A stretch of DNA of 12,156 nt, from assembly GCA_023451265.1 (NCBI GenBank), contig JAEYAG010000136.1, forward strand, positions 1-12,156, read 5' to 3'. The notes beneath the pieces were generated by a model. That model ran no database searches and had not been told where the DNA came from. It saw only the letters and a program-made list of their open reading frames with translations. Both the position numbers and the translations under genes were made by a program. The DNA is from Actinomycetes bacterium. Its GTDB lineage: Bacteria > Actinomycetota > Actinomycetes > Actinomycetales > Microbacteriaceae. Of the stretch, positions 6,588 through 12,156 are shown in pieces (the stretch's first letter is position 1; each line of letters starts with the position of its first letter).

Positions 6588-6656
6588 GGCATAACCCTAA
6601 TGATCGGATCGGCGCGTCCGCGTGCCGCCGCGTTCGGAGCCGCCCGGGTTGTGATC

Positions 6657-6662
6657 TACGCT
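6657..6662 (+). promoter_or_regulatory. Possible -10 element of the lipoprotein-exporter operon
   Basis: TACGCT has the TANNNT form. It lies 18 bases before the GTG at 6681, which would give a leader of only about 10-12 bases. The 93 bases between 6587 and 6681 therefore hold divergent promoters for the DUF2470 gene and this operon. Confidence 0.35.
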
Positions 6663-6680
6663 GAAGAGGAACATCGGGGG

Positions 6681-7955
6681 GTGAGAATGCGGCGTTTCCA
6701 CCGCGGCCGGCGTGCCGTTGCCGTCGCCGGCGCGCTGGCGGTCGCCGCCCTGCTCGCCGCGTGCTCCGCGGAGCCCGCGAGCACCCTGACCCTGCCGGCG
6801 CAGGTCGAGGCGTCGCTGCCGGCCGAGACGCAGGCGCAGCTGCAGACGGCAGTCGAGCAGGCGGTGGCGGCATCCGGAGCCACCGGCGCGGTCGTCGGCG
6901 TGTGGGCGCCGTGGTCGGGCACGTGGCAGGCGGGGGTCGGCACATCGGCACCGGATGCCGGGGAGGTCACCGCCGCGACCACGTTCAAGGCCGGCGCGGT
7001 CACTCGGGCCATGACCTGCGACGTGCTGTACGGCCTGGCTCACGACGGCGTCGTGGCGCTGAACGACCCCGTTGGCGACTACGTGACGGGGATCGCGGGC
7101 GCCGAGACGACCACCCTCGAGCAGCTCTGCGACTCGACCAGCGGGCTCGCCTCGTACGCCCCGCTCATCGACAGCCGGATGCGCGCCGCGCCCGAGCGGT
7201 CGTGGAACCCGCGGGAGCTGCTCGCGTACGGCATCTCGCGCGGCGTGGCCACGACGCCCGGGACGACGTTCGCCGACTCCGACACGAGCTACGTGCTGCT
7301 GGGCCTCGCGCTCGAGCACGCGTCCGGGCGCAGCGCGGCACAGCTGTACGACACGTACGTCTTCGGCCCCGCGGGCATGACGGCGACCGCGTTGCCGACC
7401 ACCGCTGATGTGGGGCTGAGCGGACTGTGGTCCGGCGATGCCGAGGACGGCAGCGTCGCGTGCGCGGCCCCCGTCGACGTCACGGCACTCTCGCCGACGG
7501 CGGGATACACGGCATCCGGCGTCATCAGCGACCTCGCCGACCTGGGCCGCTACGCGCAGGCGCTCGCCGTCGGGGCGCGCGACTACGACACCGACAAGCG
7601 CTTCGCGAACCCACTGCCGGTCAGCGCCGACGGCCCGTCGTGGTTCACCGCCGACGGCGGCGTCTACCAGGCCGGCAGCCTCGTCGGGCAGTACGGCTCG
7701 ATCCTCGGATACCTCACGGCGGCGTTTGCCGACCGCAACACCGGGATGACGGTGGTCGTCGTGCTCAACAATTCCCGCGCCTCGGCGGACCTCGTGCGCA
7801 GCCTCGCGTGGGAGCTGGCCGCCATCGGCTCGAAGGCGCCGGCCGCCGCCGGGCAGACCGCGCCGGACGCGGGCCTGCCGTGGACGGCGGAGGAGATGGC
7901 GGCGCAGGTCGCCGCCACCGCCGTCTGCCCGCTGCCGGAGGCTCCGGCCGGGTGA
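6681..7955 (+). CDS. Lipoprotein with beta-lactamase/PBP-like serine hydrolase fold, catalytic residues replaced
   Basis: Encodes 424 residues. The N-terminus is a lipoprotein signal: basic MRMRRFHRGRR, a hydrophobic stretch and lipobox LLAAC with Cys28 as the lipidated residue. The rest aligns with the beta-lactamase-like/D-Ala-D-Ala carboxypeptidase family (class C type). All three active-site motifs are altered. The usual G-S-x-x-K is GAVTR (Ala106, Arg109). The Y-x-N tyrosine and asparagine are Asp199 and Asp201 in TFADSDTSYVLLG. The H-x-G motif is Gln337-Tyr-Gly. Framework sequences such as LVxxDPV-like LNDPVGDYV, SYVLLGLALEHASG and MTVVVVLNNS remain. It is probably a non-catalytic surface protein, perhaps binding peptidoglycan or a ligand. 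GTG 6681 is used because GAGGA at 6665-6669 precedes it by 11 bases; ATG 6687 is an alternative. It overlaps the exporter gene by GTGA. Confidence 0.88.
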   Translation: MRMRRFHRGRRAVAVAGALAVAALLAACSAEPASTLTLPAQVEASLPAETQAQLQTAVEQAVAASGATGAVVGVWAPWSGTWQAGVGTSAPDAGEVTAATTFKAGAVTRAMTCDVLYGLAHDGVVALNDPVGDYVTGIAGAETTTLEQLCDSTSGLASYAPLIDSRMRAAPERSWNPRELLAYGISRGVATTPGTTFADSDTSYVLLGLALEHASGRSAAQLYDTYVFGPAGMTATALPTTADVGLSGLWSGDAEDGSVACAAPVDVTALSPTAGYTASGVISDLADLGRYAQALAVGARDYDTDKRFANPLPVSADGPSWFTADGGVYQAGSLVGQYGSILGYLTAAFADRNTGMTVVVVLNNSRASADLVRSLAWELAAIGSKAPAAAGQTAPDAGLPWTAEEMAAQVAATAVCPLPEAPAG

Positions 7956-8854
7956 ACGCGGGCGCCCCCGTCGCGCCCGGGCACGCCGCGTCGCCCGCCA
8001 CCGGCGCTGTGCTGCTGGTCGTCGCGGGTCTGGCGTGCCAGGAGGTCGGCGCGTCGATCGCGGTGCTGCTGTTCCCGGAGGTCGGCCCCCTCGGCATGGT
8101 GATGTTGCGGCTGGCGTTCTCGGCGGTGGTGCTGCTCGCGATCGCGCGGCCGCGCCTGCGCGGGCACGGCCGCGCCGCCTGGACTGCGGTGGTGTCGTTC
8201 GGGCTCGTGCTGGCGCTCATGAACGGACTCTTCTACCTCGCGCTGGAGCGGTTGCCGCTCGGAGTCACCGTCACGATCGAGGTGCTGGGGCCTCTCGTGC
8301 TGTCGATCATCGCGAGCCGCCGCGCCTCGGCGTGGCTGTGGGCGGGTCTCGCTTTCGCCGGGGTCGTCGCGCTCGGCGGCGGTGGGTGGGACCGGCTCGA
8401 TCTGCTCGGCGTGCTGTTCGCGCTGGGCGCCGCGGCGAGCTGGGCGTTCTACATCCTGGCGTCGGCGCGCGTCGGCGCGGCGTTCCCGAAGCTCGACGGG
8501 CTGGCGCTGGCCATGACGGCGGGCGCGCTCGTCGCACTGCCGTTCGGCATCGCGGATGCCGGCGCCGCGCTCCTGCGGCCCGAGATCCTCGGGCTGGGGG
8601 CGGCGGTGGCCGTGCTCTCCTCCACGCTGCCGTACGCGTTCGAGCTCATCGCGTTACGGCGCCTGGCGGCATCCGCCTTCGCGATCCTCATGAGTCTCGC
8701 CCCGGCGACGGCGTCGCTCGCGGGCTTCGTGCTGCTGGGTCAGCAGCTGCACCTGCTGGAGCTTCTCGGCATCGCGCTCGTGATCGCGGCATCCATCGGC
8801 GCCGTACGCGCCGCCGGCCGCCACGCCCGCGAGGCCGTCGAGCCGGTGGGGTGA
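7952..8854 (+). CDS. EamA-family exporter, RhtA-like (threonine/homoserine type)
   Basis: Encodes 300 residues forming two EamA repeats with about ten membrane helices. Stretches matching RhtA, the E. coli threonine/homoserine exporter, are QEVGASIAVLLFPEVG (30-45), NGLFYLALERLPLGVTVTIE (91-110), a middle AASWAFYILASARVG, and STLPYAFELIALRRL with AFAILMSLAPATASLAG in the second repeat. It probably exports amino acids or similar small molecules across the cytoplasmic membrane; the actual substrate cannot be read from sequence. GTG at 7952 overlaps the TGA of the lipoprotein gene (GTGA), and GGAGG at 7937-7941 stands 10 bases upstream, so the two are translationally coupled. A longer open frame runs upstream but would overlay the lipoprotein gene, so it is not used. 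Confidence 0.9.
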   Translation: MNAGAPVAPGHAASPATGAVLLVVAGLACQEVGASIAVLLFPEVGPLGMVMLRLAFSAVVLLAIARPRLRGHGRAAWTAVVSFGLVLALMNGLFYLALERLPLGVTVTIEVLGPLVLSIIASRRASAWLWAGLAFAGVVALGGGGWDRLDLLGVLFALGAAASWAFYILASARVGAAFPKLDGLALAMTAGALVALPFGIADAGAALLRPEILGLGAAVAVLSSTLPYAFELIALRRLAASAFAILMSLAPATASLAGFVLLGQQLHLLELLGIALVIAASIGAVRAAGRHAREAVEPVG

Positions 8855-8912
8855 GGGGTGGGCGCTCGGGGCGCGGGGTCTCGGCGGCGGGCCGCCGGAT
8901 GCCGGTGCGCGC

Positions 8913-8968
8913 TCGTCCGTCGTATGTTGCGGTTACCCGGGTCGGTGGTCGCGATTTGTGACGGACGA
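8913..8968. repeat. Imperfect palindromic repeat, unit A
   Basis: The unit is bounded by a perfect 9-bp inverted repeat (TCGTCCGTC 8913-8921 and GACGGACGA 8960-8968). It aligns without gaps to unit B at a 74-bp offset, with 45 of 55 bases identical by hand count. It resembles a REP- or MITE-like intergenic element. It lies between the exporter stop and the Phd/VapC module in a gap of 273 bases that holds no gene. Confidence 0.7.
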
Positions 8969-8987
8969 GGGATGCCGGGGGCGCGTC

Positions 8988-9042
8988 CGTCCGTCGCATA
9001 TCGCGGTTATCCGGGCCTGTGATCGCGTTTTGCGACGGATGA
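8988..9042. repeat. Imperfect palindromic repeat, unit B
   Basis: Second copy of the element. Its 9-bp perfect inverted repeat is TCCGTCGCA (8990-8998) with TGCGACGGA (9031-9039). A further CGCG/CGCG pairing inside lengthens the stem across a 3-base internal loop. Most of the ten differences from unit A are transitions. Confidence 0.7.
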
Positions 9043-9099
9043 CCGATGAGGGCCGGCGGACGCCCGGCCCTGCCCTGTCGTCCGCGCGGCTGGTCGGAC

Positions 9100-9105
9100 T
9101 AGACT
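9100..9105 (+). promoter_or_regulatory. Probable -10 element of the Phd/VapC operon
   Basis: TAGACT lies 22 bases before the antitoxin start. Four GACT tetramers at 9097, 9102, 9106 and 9111 run through the -10 and presumed start site and could form the autoregulatory operator. AAGGAGG at 9115-9121 is a near-perfect ribosome binding site 6 bases before ATG 9128. Confidence 0.45.
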
Positions 9106-9127
9106 GACTGGACTAAGGAGGGGCGTC

Positions 9128-9361
9128 ATGGTCAACATCCACGAGGCGAAGACTCACTTCTCGCGGCTGGTCGAGCGCGCCGCAGAGGGTGAGACGATCG
9201 TGATCGCGAAAGCGGGTCGGCCGGTGGCGCGGCTTTCCGGCGTCGGCGCGCCCGAAGTTCCGACGAGGCTCGGATTCCTGGTCGGTGAGGCCGCCATCCC
9301 CGATGATTTCAACGAGTGGGCGGCGTCGGAGACTGCGGCCCTGTTCGAAGGCCACGAGTGA
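9128..9361 (+). CDS. Type II antitoxin, Phd/YefM family
   Basis: Encodes 77 residues. The N-terminal half (MVNIHEAKTHFSRLVERAAEGETIVIAKAGRPVARLSGV, read here in two parts: 1-20 and 21-39) is the Phd/YefM DNA-binding fold, with the NIHEAKTHFSRLV and IAKAGRPVARL blocks. The C-terminal part, with IPDDFNEW (51-58) and ALFEGHE, is the toxin-binding tail. It should neutralise the PIN toxin encoded next and repress the operon promoter. Strong AAGGAGG ribosome binding site. Its TGA overlaps the toxin's GTG by the GTGA arrangement, usual for such pairs. Family call is secure. Confidence 0.93.
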   Translation: MVNIHEAKTHFSRLVERAAEGETIVIAKAGRPVARLSGVGAPEVPTRLGFLVGEAAIPDDFNEWAASETAALFEGHE

Positions 9362-9741
9362 CGCGGCTTCTCGACACGCACCTGCTGCTGTGGGCGGCTT
9401 ACGCTCCCGAGAGGCTCAGTGAGACGGCGCGATCGGAGATCGAGGGCGCGTGGCGGGTGTGGTTCAGCGCCGCGAGCATCTGGGAGGTCGCGATCAAGGC
9501 TGCACTTGGACGCTCCAATTTTTCCGTCGACCCGCGAACGCTTCGGCGCGGGCTCCTCGACAACGGGTATGCAGAACTCGCGATATCCGCGGCGCACGGC
9601 GCCGCGACGATCGACCTCCCTCCGCTGCACCGAGACCCGTTCGACCGGATGCTGGTGGCGCAGAGTCGGATGGAGGGGATCATCCTGCTCACCAACGACC
9701 GGGCGGTCGCCGCGTATGGTCCGCCGGCGAAGCTCGTCTGA
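9358..9741 (+). CDS. vapC: Type II toxin, PIN-domain ribonuclease (VapC-like)
   Basis: Encodes 127 residues. The PIN fold is shown by MTRLLDTHLLLWA with Asp6, SAASIWEVAIKAALG with Glu43, LHRDPFDRMLVAQS with Asp93 and Asp96, and LLTNDRAV with Asp114; these acids would bind the metal for RNA cleavage. VapC toxins usually cut tRNA or rRNA; the target here is unknown. GTG at 9358 is chosen because it overlaps the antitoxin stop (GTGA) and the family starts MxxLLDTH; GAAGG at 9347-9351 is a ribosome binding site. A longer in-frame start at 9316 would overlay the antitoxin. All acidic residues are present, so the toxin looks intact. Confidence 0.93.
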   Translation: MTRLLDTHLLLWAAYAPERLSETARSEIEGAWRVWFSAASIWEVAIKAALGRSNFSVDPRTLRRGLLDNGYAELAISAAHGAATIDLPPLHRDPFDRMLVAQSRMEGIILLTNDRAVAAYGPPAKLV

Positions 9742-9767
9742 CCGACGTCGCCGGCCCGCCCTACGCT

Positions 9768-10229
9768 GGTACCGACATAGACCTTGACGAACTCGACCGG
9801 CTGTGGGAGCGGCATCCGCGGAGCTCGACCGTCTCCTCTCGCAACGATTCGTCGACACCGAGCGGCTCGCCGAGAACATCCGGGCGCGTCGTGCTGTGGG
9901 GCAAGGGCTACGACGCCGACCAGCCCGCGTCACTCGAATGGCTGGACGGAGTAGACATCGGCTACTGGGGAGATCTCGACACGCACGGCTTCGGCATCCT
10001 GCACCGTGTCCGGACCTGGCTGCCGCAGACACGATCGGTGCTGATGGACCGCGAGACCCTTCTGGCGCACGAGGACCGCTGGGGCGTCGAGCCGGCGGCG
10101 CTGCCGAGCCTAGATGCCGCGGAGGCCGCGCTCTATGCGGATCTCGTGACCGACCGTTATGGCTCGCGGGTGCGGCTGGAGCAGGAGCGCATCGACTGGC
10201 CGTGGGCTCTCGAGCGCGTGGAGCGGTAG
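9768..10229 (+). pseudogene. jetD: Decayed jetD remnant (Wadjet anti-plasmid system TOPRIM subunit, C-terminal part)
   Basis: From about 9885 to the TAG at 10229 one frame reads GRVVLWGKGYDAD..., then YWGDLDTHGFGILHRVRTW (9963 on), RSVLMDRETLLAHEDRW and a tail VRLEQERIDWPWALERV. This is the C-terminal TOPRIM half of JetD (DUF2220), with the D-x-D in GDLDTHG intact. JetD is the nuclease of the JetABCD Wadjet SMC complex. Normal proteins have some 380-400 residues; here about 115 are recognisable. Before them lies a short possible relic (LDRLWERHPRS, about 9792-9824) and then out-of-frame sequence; AENIR in another frame (9866-9880) may be the remains of the TOPRIM glutamate region, pointing to a deletion plus frameshift. 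There is no in-frame ATG; the only nearby start is GTG 9891. No jetA, jetB or jetC is present. Confidence 0.75.
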
Positions 10230-10237
10230 GGACAGCT

Positions 10238-10267
10238 TTGATATCATCGTGTCACTCCCGATATCAG
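10238..10267 (+). promoter_or_regulatory. Promoter with paired GATATC operator for the FitAB-type module
   Basis: TTGATA (10238-10243, one base from TTGACA) and TATCAG (10262-10267) form a -35/-10 pair with an 18-base spacer. Two GATATCA sites begin at 10240 and 10260, 20 bp or two helical turns apart, one on each promoter element. This suits cooperative binding of a ribbon-helix-helix antitoxin that shuts its own promoter. Confidence 0.6.
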
Positions 10268-10281
10268 ATAGGGGTGCCGCG

Positions 10282-10521
10282 GTGGCAGCCATCACGATCC
10301 GTAATCTTCCCGACGAGGTGCATCGCGCGCTGAAGGCCAGGTCGGCGGCCAACGGCCGGAGCACGGAGGCTGAAGTGCGGGCCATTCTCGGACAGGCCGT
10401 GGCGGGCGACATCACCGAAGGCTTCGGGTCGCGGGTCGCTCGCGCCGCAGCCGACGCCGGGGGGTTCGATCTCGTGATCACGCGAGACCGCACCGCTCAC
10501 GAGCCGATCGACTTCTCGTGA
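10282..10521 (+). CDS. Type II antitoxin, FitA-like ribbon-helix-helix protein
   Basis: Encodes 79 residues. AAITIRNLPDEVHRALKARS (2-21) is the beta-strand and first helix of a ribbon-helix-helix DNA-binding domain, and NGRSTEAEVRAIL (24-36) the second helix, typical of FitA/VapB antitoxins. The C-terminal part should wrap the PIN toxin. GTG at 10282 is chosen because the family begins MAxxTIRNLPD and AGGGG (10270-10274) stands 7 bases upstream; a longer in-frame start at 10159 would run through the jetD remnant. It overlaps the toxin by GTGA and sits behind the paired GATATC promoter that it probably represses. Confidence 0.92.
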   Translation: MAAITIRNLPDEVHRALKARSAANGRSTEAEVRAILGQAVAGDITEGFGSRVARAAADAGGFDLVITRDRTAHEPIDFS

Positions 10522-10934
10522 TCGTCCTCGACACCAACGTCGTGTCGGAGTTGATGAAGTCGGCTCCCGACCCGATGGTCATCCGCTGGGTGGATGCCCA
10601 GGCGGACAGGGCGCTCTTTCTCACGACCTTCACGCTTGCGGAGATCCGATACGGTATCGCGGCGCTGCCGGACGGTCGTCGTCGTACCGGACTCTCCGTG
10701 GCGTTCGAAGACCGCATCCGCCCGCTCTTCGAAGACCGGATCCTCGACTTCGACGAGGCCGCCTCACACGCGTACGCGAAGGTTCGCGCGCGGATGCGCC
10801 CGGCCGGGCGTGCGATCGGCGACCTCGACGCGCTCATCGCGGCCATCGTCGTCGCGCACGGCGCCCGGCTCGCGACGCGGGATGTCCGGCCGTTCGCCGA
10901 GGCGGGCATCTCCGTCGTCGATCCCTGGCGATGA
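10518..10934 (+). CDS. Type II toxin, PIN-domain ribonuclease (FitB/VapC-like)
   Basis: Encodes 138 residues. IVLDTNVVSELMK (Asp5), TLAEIRYGI (Glu42), IGDLDALIAAI (Asp104) and ATRDVRPF (Asp122) give the four metal-binding acids at the same residue numbers as I recall for gonococcal FitB. The toxin is expected to cleave RNA when the FitA-like antitoxin is degraded. It begins with GTG at 10518, overlapping the antitoxin TGA (GTGA). It belongs to a different PIN branch from the VapC at 9358, so the two modules are not a local duplication. It converges on a minus-strand gene 37 bases away. Confidence 0.93.
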   Translation: MIVLDTNVVSELMKSAPDPMVIRWVDAQADRALFLTTFTLAEIRYGIAALPDGRRRTGLSVAFEDRIRPLFEDRILDFDEAASHAYAKVRARMRPAGRAIGDLDALIAAIVVAHGARLATRDVRPFAEAGISVVDPWR

Positions 10935-10971
10935 GAGGCGCCTATGGATGTGGGGTCGGCGCGGGTGTCGG

Positions 10972-11199
10972 CTACGCCGCGTCCGCCCGCAGCACCCGCA
11001 CCCGTGTGAGCACCAGGCCGGCGACGGCCGCTCCGACGCCGCCGATTGCCATGTCGCCGATGGTGTCCTGATAGCCCACGAAGATCTCGTCGGAGATGAA
11101 GAGCCAGCCGGCCCACTCCACCATCTCCCATACCGCGCTGAGCGCGAGTCCGACCGCCACGGCGACGACGACGGTGCCCGCGGCCGTGGCGGTGGTCAC
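10972..11199 (-). CDS. Small membrane protein resembling the C-terminal part of the DUF2238 (YjdF-like) family
   Basis: Encodes 75 residues with two hydrophobic helices. The block LSAVWEMVEWAGWLFISDEIF, then GYQDTIGDMAIGGVGAAVAGL resembles the W-E-x-x-E-W ... DTIxDM end of DUF2238 membrane proteins, which normally have about 200 residues; quoted here only in part. The N-terminal helices of that family are absent and I do not find them in any frame upstream. GTG at 11199 has a good ribosome binding site (GAGGAG on the minus strand, 11205-11210, 5 bases away), so the short form may be translated as such. It could be a truncated gene or a genuine small relative; function unknown. Confidence 0.65.
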   Translation of the reverse strand: MTTATAAGTVVVAVAVGLALSAVWEMVEWAGWLFISDEIFVGYQDTIGDMAIGGVGAAVAGLVLTRVRVLRADAA

Positions 11200-11328
11200 G
11201 TTCGCTCCTCTCTGCGGATTCCATTCCATCCGGTCGGGCGCAGGGGCTGTAGAGGCTTGCGTCGCGCCCGGCTGCCGGATACGCGAGCGCGAGCGACGTC
11301 GCGTCTGCAGGTGGGGCCGGTGCCGATC

Positions 11329-11348
11329 ATCGGTCGAAGTCGACCGAT
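11329..11348. promoter_or_regulatory. Inverted repeat between the divergent membrane-protein genes
   Basis: ATCGGTCG-AAGT-CGACCGAT is a perfect 8-bp inverted repeat with a 4-base centre. It lies in the 229-base gap between 11199 and 11429, about 80 bases before the GtrA-like gene. It may be an operator or an RNA hairpin in a leader. I see no clear promoter hexamers in this gap. Confidence 0.35.
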
Positions 11349-11428
11349 CGTGCGGTGCGCCGCGTGCGCGGGGGCGTCGCCTGATTGCATGCGAAGGCAC
11401 CCGTCCGACGCGCCCAGGAAGCTGCCCG

Positions 11429-12046
11429 ATGCTCATCACCACCGACGAACGCACCACGTCTCCCCGCCGGATGCGGACGCCACGGCAGCGGTGGGCGATG
11501 TTCGTGCAGCAGCGGCCGACGACGGCGCAGCTCGTCGTGTTCGTGGCGATCAACACCGGTGTGACCGTGTTGCAGCTGCTGCTCATGCCCGTGTTCAAGG
11601 CGGTCTTCGGAGCGACGGCCCTGGTGGACACCGGGTTCCAGGCGCTCGCCATCGGGGACTTCTTCGTCTTCGACTACTCGCCTGGCGCGCTGCCCGACGG
11701 TGGCGGAGGACTTGCGTACTTCCTCGCGGTGCAGCTGACCCTGGCGATCGCGCAGGTCATCAACTTCTTCGCGCAGCGCAACGTGACGTTCAAGTCGAAC
11801 ACCAACCCGTGGTGGGCGGCGCTCTGGTATGCGCTCGCCTACGTCATCATCACGTTCGGAGCGGCGGCGCTGCAGACGCTCTACAAGACCCCGATCTACG
11901 AGCTGCTCATCACGACGTGGGGAATGGGCGCCGCCGGCGAGGCCGCGGCCGACGTCATCACCATGCTCATCAACGCGCTCATCTCGTGCGCGGTGTTCTT
12001 CCCGATCTTCAAGCTGATCTTCCGGCGGACCCCGGACGGCGCCTGA
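11429..12046 (+). CDS. GtrA-like family membrane protein
   Basis: Encodes 205 residues with a polar basic N-terminus (1-30) and four hydrophobic helices at about 33-60, 95-114, 129-150 and 174-198. INFFAQRNVTFKSN (111-124) at the end of the second helix is the GtrA hallmark (N-F-x-x-x-R-x-x-x-F). GtrA-like proteins help move lipid-linked sugars across the membrane for cell-surface glycosylation. A linker between helices 1 and 2 with FFVFDYSPGALPDGGGG (78-94) is longer than usual. ATG at 11429 is chosen because AGGAAG (11416-11421) is 7 bases upstream; earlier in-frame starts would add unrelated arginine-rich sequence. No glycosyltransferase gene is next to it here, so the partner is unknown. 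Confidence 0.85.
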   Translation: MLITTDERTTSPRRMRTPRQRWAMFVQQRPTTAQLVVFVAINTGVTVLQLLLMPVFKAVFGATALVDTGFQALAIGDFFVFDYSPGALPDGGGGLAYFLAVQLTLAIAQVINFFAQRNVTFKSNTNPWWAALWYALAYVIITFGAAALQTLYKTPIYELLITTWGMGAAGEAAADVITMLINALISCAVFFPIFKLIFRRTPDGA

Positions 12047-12156
12047 GCTCCGCGTAGCAGGGCGGGGGTGGGGCTGGCGGGCGCGCGGCGGCATCCGGAT
12101 CCGTTCCGAAAGCAGGCTGAATCGGCTCATTCCGGGCGCCGGAGGGTGCGGGAGCG

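Noticed and set aside
6282..6680. N-terminal extension of the lipoprotein gene back to 6282
   Set aside because: It would be antisense to the DUF2470 gene and would bury the lipoprotein signal peptide inside the protein.
6588..6680. A third iron box in front of the DUF2470 gene (TTAGGGTTATG)
   Set aside because: Only the first half-site resembles the consensus; the second half does not match.
8913..9042. CRISPR array
   Set aside because: Only two imperfect units, each an independent hairpin, a 19-bp gap between them and no cas genes nearby.
9128..10934. A new composite defence system made of both toxin-antitoxin pairs and the JetD fragment
   Set aside because: Each toxin-antitoxin pair is complete and has its own promoter, and the JetD part is a broken C-terminus, so a joint function is not supported by the sequence.
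10594..12057. A 487-codon plus-strand open frame crossing the FitB-like toxin, the gap and the GtrA-like gene
   Set aside because: It runs through two genes in wrong frames and is arginine/proline-rich with no domain.
12047..12156. Terminator or start of another gene at the right edge
   Set aside because: I see only GC-rich sequence with a short CGGATCCG palindrome; no hairpin of convincing length and no start with a ribosome binding site.

Overview
The window reads as chromosomal DNA of a high-GC actinobacterium, most likely Microbacteriaceae and probably Microbacterium. This rests on the very high GC content, frequent GTG starts, leaderless-type promoters (TANNNT 6-7 bases before the start codon), an actinobacterial CopD-CtaG fusion, a cysteine-free S14 protein, and an unusually dense GGATGCC/GGCATCC motif. 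The genus is an inference.

Left part (1-2900): the 3' end of rpsN (zinc-independent S14) with a strong terminator; an HU nucleoid protein gene with a 20-bp perfect palindrome in its promoter and its own terminator; and a long CopD-CtaG membrane protein for copper handling and cytochrome c oxidase assembly.

Middle (2900-8854): a minus-strand single-pass membrane protein of unknown function diverges from a Pif1-type DNA helicase across a 43-bp region holding two interlocked leaderless promoters. Next comes a minus-strand heme-iron pair: a heme oxygenase, whose promoter carries two abutting DtxR/IdeR-like boxes, and a DUF2470 protein. Divergent from these is a lipoprotein with the beta-lactamase/PBP-like serine hydrolase fold in which all three catalytic motifs are replaced. 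It is joined by a GTGA overlap to an RhtA-like EamA exporter.

Right part (8855-12156): accessory in character. Two 82%-identical, 74-bp-spaced hairpin repeats precede a Phd/VapC toxin-antitoxin pair. A decayed C-terminal remnant of jetD (the TOPRIM subunit of the Wadjet SMC defence system) follows, then a second toxin-antitoxin pair of the FitAB type with a paired GATATC operator-promoter. The end holds a short DUF2238-like membrane protein fragment on the minus strand and a GtrA-like membrane protein. I see no intact novel multi-gene system. The best candidates for new biology are the catalytically silenced lipoprotein, the paired hairpin repeats, the iron-controlled heme cluster, and the toxin-antitoxin-flanked Wadjet scar.
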